NCBI GenBank assembly: GCA_005882525.1
Contig: VBGO01000008.1
Span: 1-42,305 of the forward strand
Length of the DNA stretch: 42,305 nt
Origin: Chloroflexota bacterium
GTDB lineage: Bacteria > Chloroflexota > Dormibacteria > CF-121
Reading direction: 5' to 3'
Shown here: piece after piece, positions 7,858 to 16,718 of the stretch
How the letters are laid out: the number at the start of each line of letters is the position of its first letter
How positions within the stretch are numbered: position 1 is the first letter of the stretch
The notes under the pieces: generated by a model
The model's database searches: none
What the model was told of the DNA's origin: nothing
What the model saw: the letters and a program-made list of their open reading frames with translations, nothing else
Made by a program: the position numbers and the translations under genes

Positions 7858-8112
7858 TCAGCGCAGGGGGTCGCGCAGATCCCGAACGGCGGCCGCGGCC
7901 AGGAAGCCGCCGGCCAGCCCCAGCGCGGTGAGCCGCAGGGGGGCGACGAACCAGGCCGCGGCGGCCGTCAGGCTGAGAGCCAGCGCGGCGCAGATCGAGG
8001 TGCAGAGCCCGGCGATCAGCCAGAACGGCCAGCGCCGCCGTCCCGGCCAAGCCAGCAGCAGGCACAAGAGAAAGGCGACCAGGATGAAACCCCCCACCAT
8101 CCTGGTCGCCAT
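7858..8112 (-). CDS. Small membrane protein, unknown function
   Basis: An 84-residue hydrophobic protein with probably three transmembrane segments (ILVAFLLCLLLAW, FWLIAGLCTSICAALALSL, TALGLAGGFLAAAAV) and a charged end, RDLRDPLR. I do not recognise a family. A longer version from a GTG at 8166 adds 18 unremarkable residues. The ATG at 8112 is preceded only by a G-rich stretch. It lies between the LapA-like gene and the LuxR-type gene on the same strand. It could be a chance open frame, but the hydrophobic pattern argues for a real gene. Confidence 0.5.
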   Translation of the reverse strand: MATRMVGGFILVAFLLCLLLAWPGRRRWPFWLIAGLCTSICAALALSLTAAAAWFVAPLRLTALGLAGGFLAAAAVRDLRDPLR

Positions 8113-8256
8113 CGGCGCGCCCCCCACATCGATCGGCGCCCCCACTGGCAACAGGCTACGCGGCACGGGTGCCGGCCGCTATCCCCCAGGGTGATGAAAG
8201 ATCGACGCCATCGGGTTCCAACCGGGGGAGGGCGAATGGGGGAGAGGGGCGCGTTT

Positions 8257-9123
8257 CTAGATCAGGTTCTGGCGCGACGCCGCGGCCACGGCCTCGGCGC
8301 GGTTGCGCGCATTCAGCCGGCTCAAGAGATTTTCGACGTAGGTCTTGATCGTGTTTTCGCTGAGGTGCAGGCGACCGGCGATCATGGAGTTCGAGAAGCC
8401 CTCGGACACCAGCTGGAGGACCTCCTGCTCGCGCGGCGAGAGGCGAACGGCGGGGACAGTGGCGCTGGTCACCGGCACCTCCGCGGCGGTCACGCCAGCC
8501 CCTGACGTGGCGCCTGCGCTCGAGCCGTTAGCGGTCAGGGTCCCCTGGGCCTGTGGCAGAACGCCGCCGATGACGATCCGGTCGTAGGCCGCCAGGATGG
8601 CGCCCGCGACCACCATGATCAGGCTCCAGAACACCACGTCCCGTCCGTCGAAGTCCTGGTTGAAGACGGCCTTGAGGGCCGCATGGAGGGCGATCATTCC
8701 GACGACAAAGATGCCAACGCACAGCATGGCGCCCTCCGCACCGTCGTAGGCGACCATCCAGACGATCAGCAGGATGTAGGCGGCGTAGATGCTGGTGCTC
8801 GCGCCAACCCCGCCGAAGACGAACAGCACCAGGAAATAGCTGAGGGTATCGAGGAGCGTGAGGGCCCGCCCCACCCGGTGGATCGAGGCATCGTCCGCCT
8901 TGGAAATGGCGATCATGCCCCACGCGTTGTATACCGCCACCCATCCGAGAACCAGGGCGAGTCCCACCGACGACCGGGGTGGCACCGCGAGCGACAGGAT
9001 GGCGGCGAAGAGCAGGCCGGGCCAGCGGACGACGGTGCCCAGCCGGGCCAGTTGACGGATCGAGGTCGCGTTCAGGCGCGGGCGCTGCGCGGCATCGAGT
9101 CCGATGAACGAAAGCGTCCGCAC
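8257..9123 (-). CDS. Membrane-anchored LuxR-family transcriptional regulator
   Basis: A 288-residue protein. The first 190 residues contain about five or six transmembrane segments. A Gly/Ala/Ser/Thr-rich linker (about 192-225) leads to a C-terminal LuxR/GerE helix-turn-helix (about 228-285) with LSPREQEVLQLVSEGFSNSM and LSENTIKTYVENLLSRL. No receiver or PAS domain is present, so the membrane part may sense the signal directly, as in other one-component membrane regulators. The start is a GTG at 9123 with GGAGG about 9 nt upstream. It is divergent from the L,D-transpeptidase gene (107-nt gap), which suggests a wall-related target. The target is inferred from position only. Confidence 0.82.
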   Translation of the reverse strand: MRTLSFIGLDAAQRPRLNATSIRQLARLGTVVRWPGLLFAAILSLAVPPRSSVGLALVLGWVAVYNAWGMIAISKADDASIHRVGRALTLLDTLSYFLVLFVFGGVGASTSIYAAYILLIVWMVAYDGAEGAMLCVGIFVVGMIALHAALKAVFNQDFDGRDVVFWSLIMVVAGAILAAYDRIVIGGVLPQAQGTLTANGSSAGATSGAGVTAAEVPVTSATVPAVRLSPREQEVLQLVSEGFSNSMIAGRLHLSENTIKTYVENLLSRLNARNRAEAVAAASRQNLI

Positions 9124-9224
9124 TCCCCGACCTCCGCCCTGCCCCCTAGGGTGGCCCCATTCTAGCCGCGCTCCCGAGCGCCGTAAAGGCCACCCGCGGC
9201 CGCGCCGCCCGCCTCGGCCAACAT

Positions 9225-9230
9225 TACAAT
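9225..9230 (+). promoter_or_regulatory. Possible -10 element before the L,D-transpeptidase gene
   Basis: TACAAT at 9225-9230 lies in a short AT-rich patch right before the annotated ATG (9231). If used, transcription would begin near 9237 and translation would start at the in-frame ATG at 9243. No good -35 is visible. Confidence 0.3.
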
Positions 9231-10196
9231 ATGACTAACACTATGTCTGGTAATGCGGGTACGATATCGGCCGGATTGCGGATGGCCTGGCCGGCCCGCC
9301 GGCCGTCCGGTCGAGCCGTCCTCGTCGTGCTCCTGATGGCCGGGCTCGCACTGAGTAGCCGCGGGGTCAATGCCATCGCCCTGAGTGGTATGTCCGCCGC
9401 TGGTCCCGAGCGGGCGGCACCCGCCGTCACCGAGACGGCCGCCCTGCAGGCGGAGGCGCGCCGCCTGTTGGCGCAATACCGCGGGAATCCACCGGCCTTG
9501 CGGGATTCCGCGGGCGCGGCGCTTGCGGCGGGACGGAATGACGCGACCGTCGCGGTGTTCCTCAAGCTCCGCTGGGCCGGCCGGCTGCGCGCCGGGCTCG
9601 AGCGGTATGGCGCCATGCTGGCCTCCGCCGATGTCCAGCAGCTGGCGTTCGCGGCCGCCGGCGTTCAACGGTACGGGGCGCAGCTCCACAATGGCCTGCT
9701 GCTCGATGGGCCGAGCCGGCTGATTACGGTCTCCATCCACGACCAGCGCCTGATCGCATACGACGGCGGCCGCGTGGTCGTCGACGCGCCGGTTACCACC
9801 GGCCGGCCCGCGCTGCCGACCGACATTGGCGCGATGCGGGTGATGCGCAAGGACGCGCCGTGGACGATGCAATCGCCATGGCCCAAGGGATCGCCCGAGT
9901 GGTACCCGGACACGGTCGTCCAGATGGTGGTCTGGTTCACCAGGAACGGCGAAGGCCTGCATGATGCCAGCTGGCAGCCGGCATCGACGCTCGGGCCGGG
10001 TTCCCAGTACGGTCCATTCGCGAGCCATGGGTGCATCCACGTGCCGCTGGCAGCGGTCAAGGCGCTATTCGAGTGGGCCCCGACCGGAACGCCCGTCGTG
10101 GTGTATCCCGGTGACGGGTCACCGGTCGCCAGCCAGGCCCAGCAACAGTCGGTCGACGCGATGGGCAACCCGATCGGCGGCGTGCGCGGCGCCTGA
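9231..10196 (+). CDS. L,D-transpeptidase (YkuD domain)
   Basis: A 321-residue protein with a basic N-terminus and one hydrophobic segment (about 29-49), giving a membrane-anchored or secreted enzyme. A helical spacer (about 65-150) precedes the YkuD domain, which ends in SHGCIHVPL with catalytic C268 and H266; H244 is a further conserved histidine. The usual SHGCxR arginine is His here (H270), a known type of variation. The enzyme forms or edits 3-3 crosslinks in peptidoglycan or attaches proteins to it. ATGs at 9243 and 9282 are alternative starts; the first has no ribosome site. It is divergent from the membrane LuxR regulator. Confidence 0.9.
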   Translation: MTNTMSGNAGTISAGLRMAWPARRPSGRAVLVVLLMAGLALSSRGVNAIALSGMSAAGPERAAPAVTETAALQAEARRLLAQYRGNPPALRDSAGAALAAGRNDATVAVFLKLRWAGRLRAGLERYGAMLASADVQQLAFAAAGVQRYGAQLHNGLLLDGPSRLITVSIHDQRLIAYDGGRVVVDAPVTTGRPALPTDIGAMRVMRKDAPWTMQSPWPKGSPEWYPDTVVQMVVWFTRNGEGLHDASWQPASTLGPGSQYGPFASHGCIHVPLAAVKALFEWAPTGTPVVVYPGDGSPVASQAQQQSVDAMGNPIGGVRGA

Positions 10197-10224
10197 ACCG
10201 GGTCGGTGCGCCGCCCAGCGGCCC

Positions 10225-10246
10225 AAGTCCGTCAGACGGAACTTTT
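10225..10246 (+). terminator. Possible terminator of the L,D-transpeptidase gene
   Basis: AAGTCCGT and ACGGAACTT pair with a single bulge around a 3-nt loop and are followed by a short T-run. It lies about 30 nt after the stop. Confidence 0.38.
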
Positions 10247-10279
10247 CGGGGGCCTGGGCGTCGTAATGATCAGAGCCTC

Positions 10280-10666
10280 ATGAAACGTATCGTGGCGTCG
10301 ATCATCCTGGCGGGCGCGATGGCTGCCTGCGGCAGCCAGGCGGCCCAGCCGGCGCCCCCGGGCACCGGGATCCAGGGCATGGTCCAGGCGGGCCCCACCT
10401 GTCCGGTCGAACGGATCAACTCGCCCTGTCCGCCACATCCGCTGGCCGCGACCGTCGTCGTCCGCGATGGGACCGGCGCCGAGGTCACGCGCTTCCATTC
10501 GGGCAGCGACGGCCGGTTCAAGGTTGACCTGAGGCCGGGGACCTACAACCTGCTCGGTCTAATGATCGGCTCCAGTTTCTTGCCGAGACCGATCCCAACC
10601 TCGGTCACCGTTTCCGCCGGCGCGTACACGTCGGTGAACGTCGAGTACGACAGCGGAATCCGCTGA
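10280..10666 (+). CDS. Lipoprotein with a carboxypeptidase-regulatory-like (transthyretin-like) domain
   Basis: A 128-residue protein with a classic lipoprotein signal: MKRIVASIILAGAMAACG, with the lipidated Cys at residue 17. The rest resembles small beta-sandwich domains of the CarboxypepD_reg type: TVVVRDGTGAEV, then SGSDGRFKVDLRPGTYNL, then PTSVTVSAGAYTSVNVEYD. Two further cysteines (C41 and C50) could form a disulfide. It is probably exported and anchored in the membrane. It follows the L,D-transpeptidase on the same strand, but an intervening hairpin suggests a separate transcript. No specific ligand can be named. Confidence 0.78.
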   Translation: MKRIVASIILAGAMAACGSQAAQPAPPGTGIQGMVQAGPTCPVERINSPCPPHPLAATVVVRDGTGAEVTRFHSGSDGRFKVDLRPGTYNLLGLMIGSSFLPRPIPTSVTVSAGAYTSVNVEYDSGIR

Positions 10667-10685
10667 GTTCCGCGACGACGGACGC

Positions 10686-11660
10686 CTAGTTCCCGATGTG
10701 CGCGGCGGGGATCGTCCCCATTCGACCGCGACGGTAGTCGTCGAACGCCTGGGCCAGCTCTTCGTGCGTGTTCATCACGAAGGGGCCGTACCAGGCGACC
10801 GGCTCACCAATCGGTTCGCCGCCGAGGACGAGCACCTCGAGGTTCGGTGACCGACTTTCTTGCGCGAGGTCGGCGGTCAGGCTGATCAGGTCGCCCGCGC
10901 CGAAGGCTGCCAGCTGTCCGGTGCTGATGGGCGCCCGCGTTGCCCCGGCGGTTCCGTGTCCGGCCAGAACGTACACCAACCCGTTGAACTCGGGCCGCCA
11001 GGGGAGCCGCAGCTCGGCGCCCGGACTGACCGTGGCATGCAGCAGGCTGATCGGCGTGTGGGTGATCCCAGGTCCGCTGTGACCCGCCACCTCACCGGCG
11101 ATCACGCGCACCAGCGCCCCACCATCGTGTGAGGACAGCAGCGTGACCCTGGTGGCTCCGATGTCCTGGTAGCGCGGCGGTGTCCACTTCTGGCCGGCGG
11201 GCAGATTCACCCAGAGCTGGATGCCATGGAACAGGCCGCCGCTGGCGATCAGGGCCTCGGGCGGCCGTTCGATGTGCAGGATCCCGGCACCGGCCGTCAT
11301 CCACTGGGTGGCGCCATTGGTGATCAAGCCGCCCCCGCCGGTGGAATCCTGGTGCTGGAAGGTCCCGTCGATCATGTAGGTGACGGTCTCGAAGCCGCGA
11401 TGTGGATGCCATGCGGTTCCCTTCGGCTCACCGGGTCCGTACTCGACCTCGCCCATCTGATCCATGTGAATGAAGGGATCGAGGAAACGCTGGTCGAGCC
11501 CGTAGAAGGCGCGACGTACCGGAAAGCCCTCGCCCTCGACGCCCTTGGGCGCCGTGGTGATGGCGAGGACGGGACGCTCGATCCGGGTGGTGCGGTCCAG
11601 GTCCGGGATCCGGGGGAGCGTCAGGATGTTCTCGACGGTAATGGCCGGCATGACACCCAT
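10686..11660 (-). CDS. Pirin family protein
   Basis: A bicupin protein of about 324 residues. The N-terminal cupin keeps the pirin metal-binding signature: AWHPHRGFETVTYMIDG with the paired histidines, the HQDSTG segment, and ILHIE. Pirins bind Fe and are described as redox-sensing co-regulators or quercetin dioxygenases. The C-terminal cupin ends in GPFVMNTHEELAQAFDDY, which is typical. Two ATGs (11660 and 11651) are plausible and neither has a good ribosome site; the TTG at 11726 is unlikely. It is divergent from the F420-type oxidoreductase with about 90 bp between the starts. Confidence 0.9.
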   Translation of the reverse strand: MGVMPAITVENILTLPRIPDLDRTTRIERPVLAITTAPKGVEGEGFPVRRAFYGLDQRFLDPFIHMDQMGEVEYGPGEPKGTAWHPHRGFETVTYMIDGTFQHQDSTGGGGLITNGATQWMTAGAGILHIERPPEALIASGGLFHGIQLWVNLPAGQKWTPPRYQDIGATRVTLLSSHDGGALVRVIAGEVAGHSGPGITHTPISLLHATVSPGAELRLPWRPEFNGLVYVLAGHGTAGATRAPISTGQLAAFGAGDLISLTADLAQESRSPNLEVLVLGGEPIGEPVAWYGPFVMNTHEELAQAFDDYRRGRMGTIPAAHIGN

Positions 11661-11753
11661 AACAACCCAGGTCCGCGAGTCGCTATTCCGATCACCGAAT
11701 CCGACCGCCAACGGTGTCGAGTTCAATCCTCCGGTGCGTTAACGTCAACAGCT

Positions 11754-12704
11754 GTGAGGATCGGCGTGATGCTCGAGGCCCAGGAGGGGTTGACCTGGGA
11801 CCGCTGGTTTGCGATCGCCGACCGGGTCGAAGCGCTCGGCCTCGACTCCTTATGGCGCTCCGACCATTTCTTCAGCCTGATGGGCCACCCGCAGCGGCCG
11901 GCCCTGGAGTGCTGGACCTCGTTGACCGCCCTGGCTCAGCGAACGCGGCGGATCCGGTTCGGGCCGCTGGTCAGCCCGATGACGTTTCGCCACCCCGCGT
12001 TGGTCGCCCGGATGGCCGCCGCGGTCGACCTGCTCTCCGACGGCCGGCTCGTCCTGGGCCTGGGCGCCGGATGGAATGACGCAGAGCATCACGCATTCGG
12101 CATCGCGCTGCCCCCACTGAAAGAGCGGTTCGACCGGCTCGAGGAGGGGATCGCCGTGATCAAGGCGCTGTGGTCCGGCGGACCGGTCGACCTCGAGGCT
12201 CGCTACTACCCTCTGCGCGGCGCCGCGGCCTATCCGCGGCCGGTGCAGCGGCCGGCGCCGCCGATCTTGATCGGTGGTGACGGAGAAGTCCGGTTGCTTC
12301 GGATCGTGGCCCGCGACGCCGATGAATGGAACAGCCACGCCGCCGGCCACGAGGTCTACCAGGTCAAGCGGGCCCGGCTCGAGGAGCACTGCCGGGCCGT
12401 CGGCCGCAACCCGGATGAGATCCGCCGGTCCTGGATGGGCGGCATCCTGATCGGTCGCGACGCCGGCGAGGTCGCGGAGAAAGGTGGTTGGATGCAATCC
12501 TTCCTGGCCGCGCTTTCCGGTGTGCCACCCGCCGCGGCGCCGGATGCGCTGCGTCGGCGCAGCTGGATAGTCGGGACGCCGGACCAGGCCGCGTCGCAGC
12601 TCGACGCCTGGTCGACGGTCGGCGTCGAACGCGTGATGTTCCAGTGGTACAACCTCGACGACCTCGATGGGCTCGGTCTGCTCGCCGGGCTGAACGCGCA
12701 CTAA
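11754..12704 (+). CDS. LLM-class F420-dependent oxidoreductase
   Basis: A 316-residue luciferase-like (beta/alpha)8 protein. It contains RIGVMLEAQEGLTW at the N-terminus, ALGLDSLWRSDHF, RIRFGPLVSPMTFRHPALVA, and the characteristic LVLGLGAGWNDAEHHAFGI followed by RFDRLEEGIAVIKALW. These features place it with probable F420-dependent members rather than FMN luciferases, although the cofactor cannot be proven by eye. The substrate is unknown. The GTG at 11754 fits the family N-terminus (VRIGVM); the longer upstream open frame is antisense to the pirin gene. The DUF1003 gene follows after 12 nt, so an operon is likely. Confidence 0.87.
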   Translation: MRIGVMLEAQEGLTWDRWFAIADRVEALGLDSLWRSDHFFSLMGHPQRPALECWTSLTALAQRTRRIRFGPLVSPMTFRHPALVARMAAAVDLLSDGRLVLGLGAGWNDAEHHAFGIALPPLKERFDRLEEGIAVIKALWSGGPVDLEARYYPLRGAAAYPRPVQRPAPPILIGGDGEVRLLRIVARDADEWNSHAAGHEVYQVKRARLEEHCRAVGRNPDEIRRSWMGGILIGRDAGEVAEKGGWMQSFLAALSGVPPAAAPDALRRRSWIVGTPDQAASQLDAWSTVGVERVMFQWYNLDDLDGLGLLAGLNAH

Positions 12705-12716
12705 GGGAGGATATCC

Positions 12717-13193
12717 ATGGCCACCGCGACCCGATCAACCGACGAGACGATGCATCAGCGGGAGCCCTACGTCACCCATCCGATGGAGCACGTGCCCCGG
12801 CTCGTCCTCTCGCGGCATGTGTCTGGCGACCGGCTTCTCGATCGCGTGGCGGACTTCGTGAATCGCCTGATCGGCTCGATGTATCTCTTCGTCGCGATCA
12901 CCTTTGGCATCGTGATCTGGCTATTCGCCGGCAACATCGTGGGGTTCGACAGGACGCCCTGGCCCTTGCTGCTGACGCTCCTCAACCTGCCGCAGCTGTC
13001 GATCATGATCTCGCTGCAGGTGAGCGCGAACCGCGCGCTGGCGGCGAGCGACGCGCGGGCGATCGCGGATCACGAGACGCTCCACGCCATCCACGAGCTG
13101 GCCAAGATGCAAATCCAGATCCTGGATGGACAAAACCAGGTGCTCGAGCTGCTGAAGAAGGCACACCCGATGCCCACCGGACAGCCCGGCTAG
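12717..13193 (+). CDS. DUF1003 membrane protein
   Basis: A 158-residue protein with two transmembrane segments (about 53-70 and 83-100) in the DUF1003 arrangement: DRVADFVNRLIGSMYLF, then FDRTPWPLLLTLLNLPQL, then SLQVSANRALAASDARAI. The C-terminal part is an amphipathic helix or coiled coil (about 118-150). The molecular role of DUF1003 proteins is not settled. A GGGAGG ribosome site lies about 6 nt before the ATG. It directly follows the F420-type oxidoreductase gene. Confidence 0.88.
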   Translation: MATATRSTDETMHQREPYVTHPMEHVPRLVLSRHVSGDRLLDRVADFVNRLIGSMYLFVAITFGIVIWLFAGNIVGFDRTPWPLLLTLLNLPQLSIMISLQVSANRALAASDARAIADHETLHAIHELAKMQIQILDGQNQVLELLKKAHPMPTGQPG

Positions 13194-13238
13194 CCGGCTG
13201 ATCGGAAGACACGTCACCTTCCGTGGCCTGGGGTCAGC

Positions 13239-14690
13239 TCAGCCGAAGTTGATCATCACGTTCTTGAGCTGGGTGTAGTTCGCCAGCGCCTCGAGGCCTT
13301 GCTCTCGGCCGAAGCCGCTGCGCTTATAGCCGCCGAAGGGCAGCCCGATACTGCCCTCGACGCTGTAGCTGTTGACGCGCACCTGCCCGGACTTGACTGC
13401 TGTCGCCACGGTGAGCGCCTTGCTCAGGTCGCGCGTCCAGATCCCGGTCACCAGCCCATAGGGCGTGCCGTTGGCGATCGCGATCGCCTCGTCGGTCGAC
13501 CGGAACGTGGTCAAGGTCAGCACCGGACCGAAAATCTCCTCCTGTTCCAGGGCGGTCCCGCGCATCACCCGGTCGAGCAAGGTCGGCTCGATGAAGTAGC
13601 CCTGCGCGAGCTGGGGGGCGTCCGAGCGGCGGCCACCGGTCAACGCGGTCGCCCCATCCTTCGCCCCCGCGGCGATGTACCCGAGCACCCGCTGCATCTG
13701 CCGGTCGCTCACGACCGGGCCCATGTCCGGGTTGTCGAGGCCGCGACCCAGGCGGATGCTCGCAATCCGTGGCGCGAGCAGCTCGACGAAGCGGTCGTGC
13801 GCCGCCTCCTCGACCAGCAGCCGGGTCGGCGCCGTACAAGTTTGCGCCGAGTTCTGCATCAGCGTGGTTCTGGCCGAGGCGGCGGCGCGGTCCAGGTCCG
13901 CATCTGCAAAGACGATGTTGGCTGACTTGCCGCCGAGCTCGAGCGTCACCGGCACGACGTTGTCCGCGGCGGCTTTCATGATCGCAATCCCGGTCGGGAC
14001 CGAGCCGGTGAACGTGATGTGGTTGATCCCTGGATGCGCGGCGAGCGCGGCTCCCGTTTCACGTCCACCGGTCACGACATTGAAGACGCCGGGCGGCAGG
14101 CCGGCCTCCACCGCCAGCTCCGCCAGCCGAATCACGCTGAGGCCGGCTTCGGCGGCCGGTTTGGCCACGACCGCGTTGCCGCACGCCAGTGCCGGCGCAA
14201 TCCCCCGCGAGGCGAGGCGCAACGGGTAGTTCCATGGAATGATCTGGGCCGATACGCCGAGTGGCTCGCGAAGCGTGAAGTCGACGAAGCCCGCTCCCAG
14301 CGGGATGCTCGAGCCGAAGACTTTGTCGGCAACGCCGGCAAAGAATTCGAAGTAGCCGGCGGCGGCGCCAACGTCGTCCTCCGCCTGACGGAGCGGCTTG
14401 CCGACATCGAGGCTCTCGAGTTGGGCGAATTCCCGAGTTCGCTCGCGCAGTAGGCTGGCGAGCCGGTTGAGGACGCGCACTCGGCGAACCGGCGGCAGGC
14501 CGTCCCATCCACCGGTAAAAGCAGCCCGAGCCGATGCGAGCGCCGCATCGACATCAGCTTTGTCTGCCTGAGCCACCGTGGCGAAGACCTCTGCCGTTGC
14601 GGGATCAATCGCCTCCATAGTTGTTCCGGCTCGTGCCCAGGCTCGCTCACCGTTGATGAACATCCGGCCATCGGATGCGGTCGGCTTCAC
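13239..14690 (-). CDS. NAD(P)-dependent aldehyde dehydrogenase
   Basis: A full-length 483-residue ALDH. The oxyanion Asn is in IPWNYPLR (N154), the cofactor-binding Lys in AKPAAEAGL (K177), the general base in LELGGKS (E251) and the nucleophile in SAQTCTAPTR (C285). EIFGPVLTLTTF carries the second conserved Glu. It oxidises an aldehyde to the acid; the substrate cannot be read from sequence. The start is a GTG at 14690; an ATG at 14666 would shorten it by 8 residues and leave the domain intact. It stands alone, convergent with the DUF1003 gene and divergent from the TelA gene. Confidence 0.93.
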   Translation of the reverse strand: MKPTASDGRMFINGERAWARAGTTMEAIDPATAEVFATVAQADKADVDAALASARAAFTGGWDGLPPVRRVRVLNRLASLLRERTREFAQLESLDVGKPLRQAEDDVGAAAGYFEFFAGVADKVFGSSIPLGAGFVDFTLREPLGVSAQIIPWNYPLRLASRGIAPALACGNAVVAKPAAEAGLSVIRLAELAVEAGLPPGVFNVVTGGRETGAALAAHPGINHITFTGSVPTGIAIMKAAADNVVPVTLELGGKSANIVFADADLDRAAASARTTLMQNSAQTCTAPTRLLVEEAAHDRFVELLAPRIASIRLGRGLDNPDMGPVVSDRQMQRVLGYIAAGAKDGATALTGGRRSDAPQLAQGYFIEPTLLDRVMRGTALEQEEIFGPVLTLTTFRSTDEAIAIANGTPYGLVTGIWTRDLSKALTVATAVKSGQVRVNSYSVEGSIGLPFGGYKRSGFGREQGLEALANYTQLKNVMINFG

Positions 14691-14778
14691 ATCTCTAGCC
14701 TACCGTTGCCGTCCCCAGCCCCGAATTCAGCTCCATCGCGTCGCCGGCCTGGGAGTGTTTTGCAGGTGTGAGATGACT

Positions 14779-14794
14779 GTTTTTCGGGAAAAAC
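14779..14794. promoter_or_regulatory. Perfect 7-bp inverted repeat upstream of the TelA gene
   Basis: GTTTTTC-gg-GAAAAAC is a compact perfect dyad, unusually AT-rich for this region, about 50 nt before the TelA start and between divergent genes. Its size and place suit an operator. Confidence 0.45.
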
Positions 14795-14840
14795 CGATGG
14801 TGTATCCAGTTACGGGCTAGCAAAAAAGGAGCGAGTCCAC

Positions 14841-16049
14841 ATGCGCACGACGGTCGAGGCGAACTCTGACCTTTCCCTGACCCCATCCGACCCGGTGCCA
14901 ACCGCCGCGACGTCCGCCCCGATGGTCACGCTCGACCCGAAAACGAAGGCTCGTCTCGATGCCGCCGTCGGTGCTTACATCGACGCCCTGCTCTCGGCGG
15001 ACCCTCGTTCCGAGGGCTTCAAGAAGAAGGTTGACGGCATCCACGCCCTGGGGAACGAGGAGATCAAGCAGTCTGCCAGCGTTTCGAACCGGATGCTCGA
15101 CCGGCCAGTCGGCGCGCTCGCGCGCACCCAGGACAAGTCCTCGACCGTATCCGGCGCCCTCCTGCAACTTCGGCGCACCGTTGAAGACCTCGACCCATCG
15201 CGTCGCGGGCTGCTGGACCGACGGCGGATCTTCGGCGTTCTGCCGCTAGGCAATCGGCTGCGCGATTACTTCGGCAAGTACGAGTCCGCACAGGGCCATC
15301 TGAATGCAATCGTGCAGGCTCTCTACCGTGGCCAGGACGAGCTGCTCAAGGACAACGCGGCAATTGAGCAGGAGAAGTTGAACCTGTGGGCCGTGATGGA
15401 TCGGCTCAAGCAATACCTCTATCTAGCCCGTACCATTGACCTCTCGCTCGACGTCCGAATCGGCGAGGTGCAGTCGAGCGAGCCGGAGCGGGCGAGGACA
15501 CTGCGCGAGGACTGTCTTTTCTACGTTCGCCAGAAAGCCCAGGACCTTGCCACGCAACTCGCGGTCAGCGCCCAGGGATACCTGGCCCTGGAGCTGGTCA
15601 GAAAGAACAACCTCGAGCTCGCCAAAGGCGTCGACCGCGCCACCACCACGACGGTATCAGCGCTTCGCACGGCGGTGATGACCGCGCAGGGACTGGTTAA
15701 CCAGAAGCTCGTGCTGGACCAGATCGGTGCCCTGAACACCACGACGGCGGAGATGATCGAAGGGACATCGGCGATGCTCCGTCAGCAGTCCGCCAACGTG
15801 CACGAGCAAGCGGCGACGGCGACCGTCAGCCTGGAGAAGCTGCAGGCGGCCTTCGCCAACATCTATGCCACGATCGATACGATCGACGCCTCCAAGCTGC
15901 AAGCGCTGGAAATGATGCGGCAGACGATCGATGCGCTCTCCCGGGAGGTGGCTCGCGCCCAGGCGTACCTCGAGCGGCGGCACGACGCGCCGGCGACCGA
16001 ACTCGCTTCGTTGCCGGACGAGTTGAAACTCCCGGTCGGCACGGCCTAA
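14841..16049 (+). CDS. TelA/YaaN-family toxic anion resistance protein
   Basis: A 402-residue, mostly alpha-helical cytoplasmic protein of the TelA family. Family blocks include LPLGNRLRDYFGKYESAQGHLNAIV split over residues 135-160, a long helical core (KDNAAIEQEKLNLWAVMDRL), and KKNNLELAKGVDRATTTTV with the preceding Arg. TelA relatives are linked to tellurite and cell-envelope stress; the mechanism is not established. AAGGAG lies about 10 nt before the ATG. The next gene (XpaC-like) begins 15 nt after the stop, the same pairing as yaaN-xpaC in Bacillus. A dyad at 14779-14794 may regulate the pair. Confidence 0.88.
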   Translation: MRTTVEANSDLSLTPSDPVPTAATSAPMVTLDPKTKARLDAAVGAYIDALLSADPRSEGFKKKVDGIHALGNEEIKQSASVSNRMLDRPVGALARTQDKSSTVSGALLQLRRTVEDLDPSRRGLLDRRRIFGVLPLGNRLRDYFGKYESAQGHLNAIVQALYRGQDELLKDNAAIEQEKLNLWAVMDRLKQYLYLARTIDLSLDVRIGEVQSSEPERARTLREDCLFYVRQKAQDLATQLAVSAQGYLALELVRKNNLELAKGVDRATTTTVSALRTAVMTAQGLVNQKLVLDQIGALNTTTAEMIEGTSAMLRQQSANVHEQAATATVSLEKLQAAFANIYATIDTIDASKLQALEMMRQTIDALSREVARAQAYLERRHDAPATELASLPDELKLPVGTA

Positions 16050-16064
16050 CGGCAGGGAGCACGC

Positions 16065-16718
16065 ATGGGAAGCGCGATCGTGCCTTTCCGTTCATCGCTG
16101 CCCACGCCCTCAGCCGGGCGCGGGCTTGTTGCCTACCTGACCAGCCGCCGAAACCTGACCGGTTCGGCGCTGGCGCTGGTAGGCGCCGGGCTGGTTCTGG
16201 CTGACCCGGTCGGATTGCAGGGCATACTGCTCGTCGCCGTTCTCTATCTGGCCGGCGCGCTTGCCGTCCATGGTAGAGCGCGCGTTAATCGATTTGGCTT
16301 CGATCCGGGGCGGCTACAGAAAAGGCTCTCGGAGCAGATCACGGCAGTCGCGGCCCGGGTCCCACCCGAGATCTTGGCCCGGCTACAGCGGATCGAGCTG
16401 ACCACCACTACCGAGATCCTTCCTCACCTGGATTGCCTACCGCTCGGCGCGCCGGAGCTCTACCTGATTGAGCGAACCGTCTCCGACTACCTGCCGACGG
16501 CGATCGATGCGTACCTGCGTCTCCCGGCCGGCTACGTCTCCTCGCAGCCAGGCAGTCAGGGCCGCGCCGCGCTCGATGTGCTGGCCGAAGAGCTCGACTT
16601 CCTCGACGCCGAGATGCGACAGGTGGCCGAGGTGGTCCACCAAACCGACATGGATCGGCTGCTCGCGCACAAGCGATTCCTGATCGACCGCTTTCGCCGG
16701 GAGGAGGCCTCAGGCTGA
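16065..16718 (+). CDS. XpaC-like membrane protein, partner of TelA
   Basis: A 217-residue protein with two close transmembrane segments (about 33-70) and a cytoplasmic helical domain. The C-terminal part (DVLAEELDFLDAEMRQVAEV followed by HQTDMDRLLAHKRFLIDRF) resembles the XpaC (5-bromo-4-chloroindolyl phosphate hydrolysis) family that is co-transcribed with TelA homologues. GGGAG precedes the ATG by about 6 nt. Its stop overlaps by 9 bp the stop of the convergent DUF4349 lipoprotein gene. The family name comes from a chromogenic-substrate phenotype, not a proven phosphatase. Confidence 0.72.
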   Translation: MGSAIVPFRSSLPTPSAGRGLVAYLTSRRNLTGSALALVGAGLVLADPVGLQGILLVAVLYLAGALAVHGRARVNRFGFDPGRLQKRLSEQITAVAARVPPEILARLQRIELTTTTEILPHLDCLPLGAPELYLIERTVSDYLPTAIDAYLRLPAGYVSSQPGSQGRAALDVLAEELDFLDAEMRQVAEVVHQTDMDRLLAHKRFLIDRFRREEASG

